In this document: positions 1 to 7,111 of the stretch, one piece after another | How the letters are laid out: each line of letters starts with the position of its first letter | Numbering within the stretch: the stretch's first letter is position 1 | Source of the DNA: Thermoplasmata archaeon | GTDB taxonomy: Archaea > Thermoplasmatota > Thermoplasmata > Thermoplasmatales > Thermoplasmataceae | NCBI GenBank assembly: GCA_021811635.1 | Contig: JAJZNS010000083.1 | Coordinates: 3,479 to 16,475 of the forward strand | Reading direction: 5' to 3' | DNA: 12,997 bases | The notes under the pieces: generated by a model | Told to the model about the DNA's origin: nothing | What the model saw: the letters and a program-made list of their open reading frames with translations, nothing else | Databases searched by the model: none | Program-made: the position numbers and the translations under genes

Positions 1-654
1 CCGATAAAATTCCACGAGCAGAACTATACGGTAACATTTCAGGAGACTGGTATTAGTGGGGTAAGTTGGAATGTGACCGTGTCGAACTCCACAGTGACCC
101 TGATCAAATCCACCACAGCGTCTTCAATAGAATACTCACTGCCCAACGGTTCATACAGTTATAGAATAGCGTCCAGCAACAGAGATTACGCTCCAACAAA
201 TTACAGCGGCAGCCTTGATGTGAGTGGTGCGGCCGTAACCGTGAATGAAACCTTCATTGCGTATGAATTCAGCGTTGTCTTCAGGGAAACTGGACTGGCA
301 ACCCTCACACTGTGGAGCGTCACATTTAACGGTAAGCAGTATACGCAGTGGTCCAACAATTCCACCACAATTACTATCACGCATCTCTTCAACGGGACAT
401 ATACCTACTCAGTATCCCCGATCAGCGGCTACACGGAAACTAGTGGGCCTCCGCAGAGCCCATTTAATGTAACAGGAAAGAACGTTACCATACCACTATA
501 CTATACCTCTACCACGCCATCATACCAGCCGCCGACTACGAGCAGTGGTTTCCACCTCCCAGGGTATGCCATCATCGTAATTGTTGCGGTGGCGGTGGTC
601 GGAATTGCTGTGGCCATTGCGGTAGTCGCGTCGCAGAGAAGAAAGAGGATGTGA
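1..654 (+). CDS. Membrane-anchored surface protein with beta-sandwich repeats (5' end outside window)
   Basis: The reading frame is open from the first base, so the gene begins upstream. The GTG at 73 lies inside a repeat and is unlikely to be the real start. What remains is two copies of a repeat of about 79 residues (near 25-261 and 262-510). Each opens with (Y/F)xVxFxETG, then WxVT, and has a later NG(S/T)YxY motif, a pattern known from extracellular Ig- or PEGA-like beta-sandwich repeats of Thermoplasmata surface proteins. A proline/threonine-rich linker follows (about 505-560), then a hydrophobic segment (about 565-630) and a basic tail ending RRKRM. This predicts a C-terminally anchored protein with its repeats outside the cell. 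There are many N-x-S/T sequons and no cysteine in the visible part. The missing N-terminus could carry an enzymatic domain, such as a thermopsin-like protease, but nothing visible shows that. Function unknown. Confidence 0.85.
   Translation, partial: PIKFHEQNYTVTFQETGISGVSWNVTVSNSTVTLIKSTTASSIEYSLPNGSYSYRIASSNRDYAPTNYSGSLDVSGAAVTVNETFIAYEFSVVFRETGLATLTLWSVTFNGKQYTQWSNNSTTITITHLFNGTYTYSVSPISGYTETSGPPQSPFNVTGKNVTIPLYYTSTTPSYQPPTTSSGFHLPGYAIIVIVAVAVVGIAVAIAVVASQRRKRM
25..510 (+). repeat. Tandem protein repeat, two units of about 79 residues
   Basis: Unit 1 starts with YTVTFQETG at 25 and unit 2 with YEFSVVFRETG at 262, a period of 237 bases. Both units carry W-x-V-T about 15 residues in and an NGSYSY or NGTYTY motif in the middle. 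The repetition is clear in the protein but diverged in the DNA, so it is not a recent duplication. More units probably lie upstream. Confidence 0.7.
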
Positions 655-1209
655 TCATGCCTGGAGCAAACGCTTCAGGCTTTCAAATTCCTCCTCCTTT
701 ATCTCTCCTTTAGCCAGTCGGAGCTTTAATGCCTTCAGTGGATCAGTTTCGGATGACGCGGCTGGATGATCCGTCGCGTGCGTTATCCTGTTCTGGATAA
801 CAATGGACAGTGCTTTTGTCAAATCCCTGATTTTCCTCCTGAAAACCCACCTCTCCTTCACGCCTATGCCAGACAGAATGAGGACATCATCCATCACGCC
901 TTCCTGGATCTCTATTGAAGAAAGTTGCCTGAACTGAAATGTTCTTACCTCAAATGACATAAAACCCTTTGAGACCATAAGCAGGCGCATGTTGGAGATC
1001 ACCAGCCATGCATGGCCGTACTGCCTCCCCCTGCTGGATCCTCTTACATTAATATTTGACCCCTCGAAATGCGTGAGCCCCCAGGACCTGACGCTTGCCT
1101 CAATAACTTCTCCTGGCTGCAGGTAAGGCCTGAGCCTCAACAGATAAGATTCGGGCATATCCACGAATCTTGAATCCTGCCTTCCGGCCAAACTGGAAAA
1201 CGTCTCCAC
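655..1209 (-). CDS. PH-like domain protein with C-terminal SHOCT domain
   Basis: A 184-residue protein with no signal peptide or membrane segment, so probably cytoplasmic or peripherally membrane-associated. Residues about 24-145 look like a bacterial-type PH domain: a PGEVIEAS opening, then a strand with SNMRLLMVSKG resembling the family's TNxRL motif, then alternating strands. The last 29 residues (156-184), DPLKALKLRLAKGEI then EEEF, match the short SHOCT helical module (DPxxxLxxLxxxGxIxxEEF). SHOCT domains often end PH-like proteins and are thought to mediate oligomerisation. The start is GTG at 1209, just after an in-frame TAG (1216-1218). An ATG at 1156-1158 (residue 18, MPES) is an alternative and would remove little of the PH domain. 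The stop abuts the stop of the convergent surface gene. No biochemical role can be assigned. Confidence 0.8.
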   Translation of the reverse strand: METFSSLAGRQDSRFVDMPESYLLRLRPYLQPGEVIEASVRSWGLTHFEGSNINVRGSSRGRQYGHAWLVISNMRLLMVSKGFMSFEVRTFQFRQLSSIEIQEGVMDDVLILSGIGVKERWVFRRKIRDLTKALSIVIQNRITHATDHPAASSETDPLKALKLRLAKGEIKEEEFESLKRLLQA

Positions 1210-1231
1210 TGTGAGCTAGAACAATCACGGA

Positions 1232-1242
1232 ATCTAATAACT
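1232..1242 (-). promoter_or_regulatory. Weak TATA-like element for the PH/SHOCT gene
   Basis: On the minus strand the element reads GTTATTAGATT, centred about 28 nt before the GTG start at 1209. This is the spacing expected for leaderless archaeal transcription. The match to the TATA consensus is poor, so this is tentative. Confidence 0.3.
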
Positions 1243-1282
1243 TTCGGGTAGCTGTCAGTCTTGAATCAGTGACACAGGTCTC

Positions 1283-1292
1283 AAAGAAAAAG
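1283..1292 (-). terminator. T-rich possible terminator of the pilin-like operon
   Basis: The minus strand reads CTTTTTCTTT 24-33 nt after the TAG stop of the 703-residue gene, in the 106-base gap before the next minus-strand gene. Archaeal termination often uses T-rich runs without a hairpin, and I see no clear hairpin here. Confidence 0.35.
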
Positions 1293-1315
1293 ATATGCAG
1301 GACCATTTTGAGAGT

Positions 1316-3427
1316 CTACAGGTTAAGCAGCACGGCGAGGTACTCAAACTGGAATGCCTGCAGGTTCAAACCGGTAAAACCTGTACCCGAAAGAGAAAGC
1401 GGCAGGGTAGAGATGTAAATACTGTCAGATCCAACTATTACCCTGAAGGGAAGACCCTGCAATTGCCAGTGAGTCCCGCTTGGATTTGAGTTGAATGATG
1501 CGCCAGCAGTGCTATAGTATTGATATAGCGAGTAATTCCAGGCAGCTACCGATGGAGTTCTGATCACCACTGTCATGTTGTTGAGCAGTATGCTTGTAAC
1601 AGTGGCAGAATAGAGCTTTCCACCACTGAGTATGTTGAGCACCTGCCCTCTTGTCCAGATCTGATTGTTAAGGCTTGTTACCCTTCCAGAGAGCAGGAAG
1701 CTACCTGTCTGGGAGATAGAGGTTTCAGATCCTGACATGTTTATGATGGTAGAACTCAAAGTGTACAGCCCTTTTGCACCTTTGATGTCAAGAGGCAGGT
1801 TACTCAATATGTGCCCTGACGAATTTCCAGATCCCTGCTCTAGAGGTAAGCCGTCTTGCAGGTAGTAATAATTCTGTGAGACAAATTGAGTGGTTCCGTA
1901 TGACTCAATCTCCCCTGTGCTGTTAAGGGTATCAACGGGCTTGAAGTTGTTGTCGGCAGATGCAAACTGATTGGTAATGCTTGTACTCCCTGAAATAACC
2001 GAAACTGTTCCACTGTTCCAGTTTGGAACGAATATCTGGCCGGTGATTGGATCCCAGTCCATGGCATTTGGACCGTTACCAGGTCCTGCATTGCTTGGGT
2101 AATTTGCAACGAAACCAACATACTTTCCCGTTACGCCGTTGAACAGATATACTGAACTATTTCCGAAGTCAGCAACGTAGACCATCTGGTTCGCACGATC
2201 GTACACAAGTGAAACAGGGGTATCAAATTGACCATAATAGGCGGTTAGTTGCTGATCGTTTGCGCCGTTAAGCGAAAACACGGTTCTACCTCCCGGATAA
2301 CTGTAATAATAATTGCTCAATGGTTCATTTCCGTAGCTAATATAAGATTCCGTGGCGAAAATAGATCCCGTGGAAGTATCATAGGCTAGGCTCCAAGGTG
2401 TTTCTGCATAGAGGTATCCTATAACCTGTTCAACTATGGGATTGATGATGGCAATTCCCTCAGGGCCCCCTCCCAACGCAACATACACATACCCGTTTGC
2501 CGGGTCATATGATATGCTGGACGGTATTACGCCGCTGCCCGAAGTCGAAGGGTGTGCTACCACGATATAGCCAGTCTGGGCAAAAGTTGTGGCATTCAGG
2601 GTGACCACAGCTCCCCCATATACGCTGAAATATGTGGTTATCATAACAGAATTCAAGTAAGGCACAAATGTGACATCGTCCGGTGCTGACGAGAAATATA
2701 CTGTCTGCACAACTTTCAATGAATTTCCATCAATGACCTGAATAAACCCGTTCTGGAAAGTTGGGGCTTGATTGCCAAAGTTGTAGGGGGCTGAAAGGTT
2801 TCCCTCCGCGATAAATATTAGATTGTTATATGGGTCAAAAGCCATGCCAGATGGATATCCACTCAGCGGGATAGAGGCACCCACTGTGTCTGTTGCGCCA
2901 TTCAGTACGCTTACATATCCTGGGGAAATTGTGCCTTGAGAATCAGACGTATAGTTGGAGTTCAAAACAAATATCAGGTTATTCACTGTGTCCACTACCA
3001 CACCATTTGGGTTCTGGCCCACTGGCACATTGGCAACCAGTTTATTTGAAACCACCCCGCTTGGGGTGCTGTTGCTGAACGTTGCCTCGATTGTTACGTT
3101 ATAGTGAAGGGAAAGGCTGAAACCTTTCGAATAAGACAGCGTCGAAGAAGTTGGGTTATTGAAGAAGGCACCCTGAATCCCCATCGGGATATTCTGGTGT
3201 ACAATTGAATTATTCTGGATGTCGGTTGCCGTCAGCTGATTTGAGAATCCAGAAAGTGCCTGCTTTGTACTCACTTCGAATTGAGTTTCATTCAATCCGC
3301 TGGCGTAAGGCACATACCACAGAATGAAGGAACCCGAGATAGTGACCACTATGGAGAAGACGAATAGAGTGCCGATGATTTCGGAGACCCCGTGATCTCC
3401 TTTTTTCATTAACCTAGGTTTCTTCAT
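1316..3427 (-). CDS. Large type IV pilin-like surface protein with one inserted beta-propeller (703 aa)
   Basis: Residues 1-12 are basic (KKPRLMKKGDH) and precede GVSEIIGT and a hydrophobic helix to about residue 37, ending LWYVP. This resembles the archaeal type IV pilin N-terminus (PF07790-like), with prepilin peptidase cleavage expected near G13. Residues about 40-126 form a beta-rich segment shared with the two upstream genes (QNIPMGIQG). Residues about 127-486 hold seven YVTN/NHL-like blade motifs such as PSGMAFDPYNNLIFIAEG, so probably one seven-bladed propeller. Residues about 500-703 return to the shared core (YGTTQFV, YYLQDG). There is no cysteine. It is last in a three-gene operon, 9 nt after the 1211-residue gene, with GAGGG overlapping that stop codon as a likely ribosome site for the ATG at 3427. 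Typical archaeal pilins are far shorter (100-200 residues), so it may be a tip or adhesive subunit or simply a membrane-tethered surface protein; that is inference. Confidence 0.85.
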   Translation of the reverse strand: MKKPRLMKKGDHGVSEIIGTLFVFSIVVTISGSFILWYVPYASGLNETQFEVSTKQALSGFSNQLTATDIQNNSIVHQNIPMGIQGAFFNNPTSSTLSYSKGFSLSLHYNVTIEATFSNSTPSGVVSNKLVANVPVGQNPNGVVVDTVNNLIFVLNSNYTSDSQGTISPGYVSVLNGATDTVGASIPLSGYPSGMAFDPYNNLIFIAEGNLSAPYNFGNQAPTFQNGFIQVIDGNSLKVVQTVYFSSAPDDVTFVPYLNSVMITTYFSVYGGAVVTLNATTFAQTGYIVVAHPSTSGSGVIPSSISYDPANGYVYVALGGGPEGIAIINPIVEQVIGYLYAETPWSLAYDTSTGSIFATESYISYGNEPLSNYYYSYPGGRTVFSLNGANDQQLTAYYGQFDTPVSLVYDRANQMVYVADFGNSSVYLFNGVTGKYVGFVANYPSNAGPGNGPNAMDWDPITGQIFVPNWNSGTVSVISGSTSITNQFASADNNFKPVDTLNSTGEIESYGTTQFVSQNYYYLQDGLPLEQGSGNSSGHILSNLPLDIKGAKGLYTLSSTIINMSGSETSISQTGSFLLSGRVTSLNNQIWTRGQVLNILSGGKLYSATVTSILLNNMTVVIRTPSVAAWNYSLYQYYSTAGASFNSNPSGTHWQLQGLPFRVIVGSDSIYISTLPLSLSGTGFTGLNLQAFQFEYLAVLLNL
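1970..3049 (-). repeat. Beta-propeller repeats, about seven YVTN-like blades
   Basis: Residues 127-486 of the 703-residue protein contain seven occurrences of a pattern like P-x-x-(hydrophobic)-x-(Y/F/V)-D-x-x-(N/T)-x-x-(hydrophobic)-(Y/F)-V, near residues 138, 190, 248, 301, 343, 402 and 452. The spacing is 40-60 residues, as in YVTN/NHL-type propellers. The repeats are diverged in DNA sequence. Confidence 0.7.
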
Positions 3428-3433
3428 CTTTTG

Positions 3434-3438
3434 CCCTC
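3434..3438 (-). promoter_or_regulatory. Shine-Dalgarno-like GAGGG overlapping the upstream stop codon
   Basis: On the minus strand the stop TGA of the 1211-residue gene (3439-3437) is followed by GGGCAAAAG and then ATG (3427). GAGGG therefore includes the last two bases of the stop codon and lies 6 nt before the start. This fixes the start at 3427 and suggests translational coupling. Confidence 0.6.
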
Positions 3439-6400
3439 AGACATTTATCACCTGCAGACTCTCATACACAATATTCACTGAATAGAGTGACATGTAATCC
3501 TGGGCTGGCATGGTTATGGACAGTTTAGTCCCGGCAGGATCGAGGGTAACGTTCAGCGGAAAACTGGAAAAGGCCCAGGAATAAAGATTGCCCTTCATGT
3601 CTTTATTGAATTCCGAGAAGAGCACCCTGTCAATTTCACTTGCATAGTTTGAATTGATCACGTAAGAGAAATGTATCAGCGTAAGGTTTGTGACCATTGC
3701 AGGATATGGATTTCCGTAAAGATCATAATGGGTAAACTTCTCGCCCTGATACCTGTGATTACTTTCGAATTGGGATACGCTGAGCGTGAGCTGGTTGGTT
3801 TCAATCCCTGAGGCGGAAGAAGTCTGCCCTCCAAGATTTAGCAGGAAGGAGGAGAAAAATAACTTTCCGGAATTATTGACAATTGAGATGGGTACATTGG
3901 CTGAGCTTGTAACGTACTGATTGTTGGAATAGTTTGAAAGCACCATCCCATCCTGCATGTAGTAGGCAACAGGATTAACAAATGCCGTGTACCCGTAAGC
4001 AGTAAGCTGCCCGCCTCCTGTTAATGTAGATACATTTATAGTCCCCGGTTTCTGGTTGAAATAGATGCTGCCGCCGTTGATAATTGTCATTTTGTTGGAA
4101 AGTGTGTCGAGAGCATAAATGAGCCCATTTTCGCTATCATAAGCCAGCGCAGAAGGGTCATTCCCAGTTGCGATGGAATTTATGGTCTGGGAAGTGAACG
4201 TGTTTTCAAGAGTGATATTGTTGGAATTGTTGTTTCCAATATACACGTAACCATTGCCGTTATCCATTGTAAGGCCCATCGGGTATGCTGGTACATTCGC
4301 AGATTCGACGCTGAAAGTTCCCTTGTTGTTATTGAGAACGTCTATTACGGATACATTCCCCGAACCGGAGTTGCCCACATATATGTTGTTGTCGAGTGGG
4401 TCGTACACAATATCTCTTGGCAGCAGTCCAACACGGTAGAAATGGTAGAACGGATATGCTGTTGAAGAGAGATTTATTGCACTAACATTTGCATTACCAT
4501 AGAAGGTAACATACATAATATTGCGATAGACCAGCGGACTTATCACTGCTGCGGTAGGGTATGGTGGTGATGAAGAGCTTGAAGCTGGGCTTTTGTATTC
4601 TATTTCGTATCCGAACTGCACGTTGCTGTCCTGAACAAAAAATCCGTTACTGTTGAAATGGAAGCTGCTGATATCATTAAGTTGTAAGGCCTTTGAGGAG
4701 GATGTACTTGCCAGAACCCAGTTTAAAGTGGAGGTACAGTCCACATTAATATAATAAGTTCCAGCCGGCAGACTAAAGAGGCTTATGGGAATTGATTCCA
4801 TGAACCCCTTTCTGCCGCCCTTATTCACCGAAATGGGGACACTAACTGAAAACTCGCTGTTCCATTCAGAGGATGTTAAATTTCCGGTTCCAATACCCAC
4901 TGTTAAGGTGCCGCTGCCCTTCAGCTGAAGCGACAAATAATTTACAGATCCACCGGCAATCATTTTGAATTCCTCAGAACCGCTGCTGTAGTAGGGAGGC
5001 TTTTCCCTTCCAAATTGCCCCTTAGGGCCTTTGACATAGGAATATTCCGCGGGGTAGGAAGGAGACGGATTAATCGTAAAAGTATAGGTTGTAAATTGAT
5101 TCTTCCCGATCTGAACGATTTGCGTAATATTCCCACTGCCATTGTCCAGAACATAAACCGACTGGTTATGCGGATCGTAGACAGCGTATGACGGATCAGG
5201 AAACAGCCGAGGAACAGTACCAGGAGCTACAAGTGAGATATTTGCAACAGTATATCCCGCCGATGGGTTTCCCAGCGAAGGATTAATTATAGTAACGTTC
5301 TCGGAGAGATTGTTGGTGACGTACAGGTAACCATTGGAGGGATCGTATGCAACGCTTGTGGGCTCCTGCCCGACGCCGTAATTTCCTACTACTGTATAGT
5401 TATTAAGGGTATCAATCACAATAACATTATCCGAACCTGAATTTACCACAGCAAGATACTGTGTCCCGTTAATATAAGTGATTGCGACCGGATCGTTCAA
5501 CATATTATTCCACACATATGAAGGGGGAGAGGACCCGGAAATACCAGAAATAGGAAGGAACACCGTATTGGAGGTAAAATTGCTAGAAATAATCAGTTGT
5601 CCGGCGCTGATATCAAGAGCATCTGGACCTTCAAGATAAGGAAGAGTGCCATTTGGATAATTGAAACTCATTGCCTTGTCTATCTGGTAAGCTCCGGATC
5701 CGGAATTATACAAAGCAACAATCGGTGAATAATAGAATCCTCCCGTTCCATTAAATGAGACATTATATCCTGTGACGTAAACTGTAGATGTCCCTGCTTG
5801 AGAGCTTGCATTTATAGCTATGGCAAGCGGCTCTGAGATATTCAGATTTACTGTGCCGGAAACCGCAGGCGTACCCAATGCCGCGTTCACCACTGTCATC
5901 TTTCCGCTTTGAGGGCCGGCACCGTTAATAGCCTGATTTGGATGGGGAATTCCCGAAGAAGTGAGCAGGTAACTGGAATCTGTCACCAAAATATTTTGTG
6001 AAACAGGATCATAGGCTATTCCATAAGGTTCGGGGACAGATGAAACATAAGAGAGCAGTGGGGCCGTAAAGGAACCACCGGAACTGCCAATAGAAATACC
6101 CAGCACAGTCAGGCTGTTCTGCCAGTAATCAGTCGAAAATATCTCAAGGTATAAGCCCGATAGGCCTGAGACGGCAATTACATTGCTCTCTTCCAGTCCA
6201 GCAGGGGGAAGGCTTGTCTCAATTAGGTTAACGGTGGAAGTATCGCTTAAGTCGATTATTGCGATATCAGGCGTGTAGCCTGCGCTAACCCCTCCTGACG
6301 TGAGGTTCATTACGCTGACATAGAGGTAACCTCCAGAACCAGAAGGCTGGGGAACAAAGGTTATCCCGCTGGGATACAGCAACTGGGTGTTCAGACCACC

Positions 6401-7072
6401 TGAATTGATAGTGTTTACTATTTTGTTGCTCTCTGTATTAAATACGGTAATCGTGGAAAACAGATACCCGTTGTAATTGGTGTAAGCAAAAAAATTTGAA
6501 ATGTAAAGATTGCCGTTTTGCTGATCATAGGCTATCCCGCTTGGATTAAGGCCGACCCTGAAGTTGCCAATAACGGTATGGGTCGTATCGTCAATTTCTT
6601 CCATGCTGTTCGAGGTGTAGTCAATTATGTAAGTAATTCCATTTTCGGTAAGGGACTGAGAAGGTCCCAGTCCGTTCATGTCGGGGATGGTACCTACCAC
6701 TTCGTTTGTGATGGCAGTGGGAACCGTGTTCTCAAGCAACTTGTAGTTTATCCCTAAACCATAGGAAAGAGAGGCGCTGAACCCACCTTCCTGATATGCT
6801 ATAGACGATGGTTGCGAAGGCGACAGCAAAGTTCCCTGAATGCCCAAAGGAATATTCTGGGAGATCACGTCCCCGTAGGAGAGGGAGGGAGACTCGATCT
6901 GAGAAATCAGAGAAACAAGTGAAGCCTGGGATTCCTGCTGGAATTGCTGTTCATATGCACCCTCGGTATTCGGAACGTACCACAGTTCCAGTGCAGAAAA
7001 AGATGTGATGACCATTGCAAAGACCAGCATGGTCCCTATGATCTCAGACACACCGGCTTCATGCTTTCGCAC
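3437..7072 (-). CDS. Giant type IV pilin-like surface protein with about 14 propeller blades (1211 aa)
   Basis: The N-terminus RKHEAGVSEIIGT plus a hydrophobic helix ending LWYVP (about residue 34) is prepilin-like, with cleavage expected near G7. A shared beta segment follows (QNIPLGIQG, 73-80). Residues about 130-1003 hold about 14 blade-like motifs, the clearest being PTSVAYDPSNGYLYVTNN at 571, consistent with two seven-bladed propellers. A block of about 160 residues with no blades (about 670-828) interrupts the second set and looks like a beta-sandwich (EFKMIAGG, LPAGTYYINV). From about residue 1010 the shared C-terminal core resumes (YGYTAFV, YYMQDG). The start is GTG at 7072; the next in-frame Met (residue 15) lies inside the hydrophobic helix. 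An ATG two bases upstream is out of frame and stops after 12 codons. There is one cysteine and many N-glycosylation sequons. Second gene of the operon. Probably a surface adhesin or recognition protein, by inference. Confidence 0.85.
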   Translation of the reverse strand: MRKHEAGVSEIIGTMLVFAMVITSFSALELWYVPNTEGAYEQQFQQESQASLVSLISQIESPSLSYGDVISQNIPLGIQGTLLSPSQPSSIAYQEGGFSASLSYGLGINYKLLENTVPTAITNEVVGTIPDMNGLGPSQSLTENGITYIIDYTSNSMEEIDDTTHTVIGNFRVGLNPSGIAYDQQNGNLYISNFFAYTNYNGYLFSTITVFNTESNKIVNTINSGGLNTQLLYPSGITFVPQPSGSGGYLYVSVMNLTSGGVSAGYTPDIAIIDLSDTSTVNLIETSLPPAGLEESNVIAVSGLSGLYLEIFSTDYWQNSLTVLGISIGSSGGSFTAPLLSYVSSVPEPYGIAYDPVSQNILVTDSSYLLTSSGIPHPNQAINGAGPQSGKMTVVNAALGTPAVSGTVNLNISEPLAIAINASSQAGTSTVYVTGYNVSFNGTGGFYYSPIVALYNSGSGAYQIDKAMSFNYPNGTLPYLEGPDALDISAGQLIISSNFTSNTVFLPISGISGSSPPSYVWNNMLNDPVAITYINGTQYLAVVNSGSDNVIVIDTLNNYTVVGNYGVGQEPTSVAYDPSNGYLYVTNNLSENVTIINPSLGNPSAGYTVANISLVAPGTVPRLFPDPSYAVYDPHNQSVYVLDNGSGNITQIVQIGKNQFTTYTFTINPSPSYPAEYSYVKGPKGQFGREKPPYYSSGSEEFKMIAGGSVNYLSLQLKGSGTLTVGIGTGNLTSSEWNSEFSVSVPISVNKGGRKGFMESIPISLFSLPAGTYYINVDCTSTLNWVLASTSSSKALQLNDISSFHFNSNGFFVQDSNVQFGYEIEYKSPASSSSSPPYPTAAVISPLVYRNIMYVTFYGNANVSAINLSSTAYPFYHFYRVGLLPRDIVYDPLDNNIYVGNSGSGNVSVIDVLNNNKGTFSVESANVPAYPMGLTMDNGNGYVYIGNNNSNNITLENTFTSQTINSIATGNDPSALAYDSENGLIYALDTLSNKMTIINGGSIYFNQKPGTINVSTLTGGGQLTAYGYTAFVNPVAYYMQDGMVLSNYSNNQYVTSSANVPISIVNNSGKLFFSSFLLNLGGQTSSASGIETNQLTLSVSQFESNHRYQGEKFTHYDLYGNPYPAMVTNLTLIHFSYVINSNYASEIDRVLFSEFNKDMKGNLYSWAFSSFPLNVTLDPAGTKLSITMPAQDYMSLYSVNIVYESLQVINV
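4064..6685 (-). repeat. Beta-propeller repeats, about 14 blades in two sets
   Basis: Blade-like motifs lie near residues 138, 177, 234, 294, 347, 414 and 482, then 527, 570, 627, 839, 884, 928 and 971 of the 1211-residue protein. The motifs near 138, 294 and 482 are poor matches, so the count of 14 is approximate. The gap between 627 and 839 holds the beta-sandwich insert. Confidence 0.6.
4589..5065 (-). other. Beta-sandwich-like insert domain within the second propeller
   Basis: These bases encode residues about 670-828 of the 1211-residue protein. The block lacks blade motifs, has alternating hydrophobic strands, includes LPAGTYYINV (a motif common in jelly-roll carbohydrate-binding and C-terminal prepeptidase-like folds) and ends in a serine/proline linker before the propeller resumes. 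Ligand binding is not shown by sequence alone. Confidence 0.5.
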
Positions 7073-7093
7073 ATAGTGTTAAGTGAATGGTGA

Positions 7094-7102
7094 GAAATAA
7101 AC
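7094..7102 (-). promoter_or_regulatory. Possible internal TATA element before the 1211-residue gene
   Basis: The minus strand reads GTTTATTTC, centred 26 nt before the GTG start at 7072, in the 39-base gap after the first pilin-like gene. No Shine-Dalgarno motif is visible there. A second, leaderless transcript from this point is therefore plausible. Confidence 0.4.
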
Positions 7103-7111
7103 TTTTCAGAT

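Noticed and set aside
73..654. GTG at 73 as start of the first surface gene
   Set aside because: The frame is open to base 1, and the upstream codons complete the first repeat (YTVTFQETG), so the gene is truncated by the window edge.
1100..1306. Small minus-strand frame across the PH/SHOCT start
   Set aside because: It overlaps the PH/SHOCT gene in another frame and shows no domain, ribosome site or conserved pattern.
4254..4439. Plus-strand small frames within the giant pilin-like genes (also 2893-3078, 6518-6757, 6808-7008, 7410-7604)
   Set aside because: All lie antisense to strongly supported coding regions and have no start signals or recognisable protein features.
1316..7072. The two large pilin-like genes as one gene split by a frameshift
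   Set aside because: Each has its own start, a full prepilin-like N-terminus and a complete C-terminal core, so they are separate paralogues.
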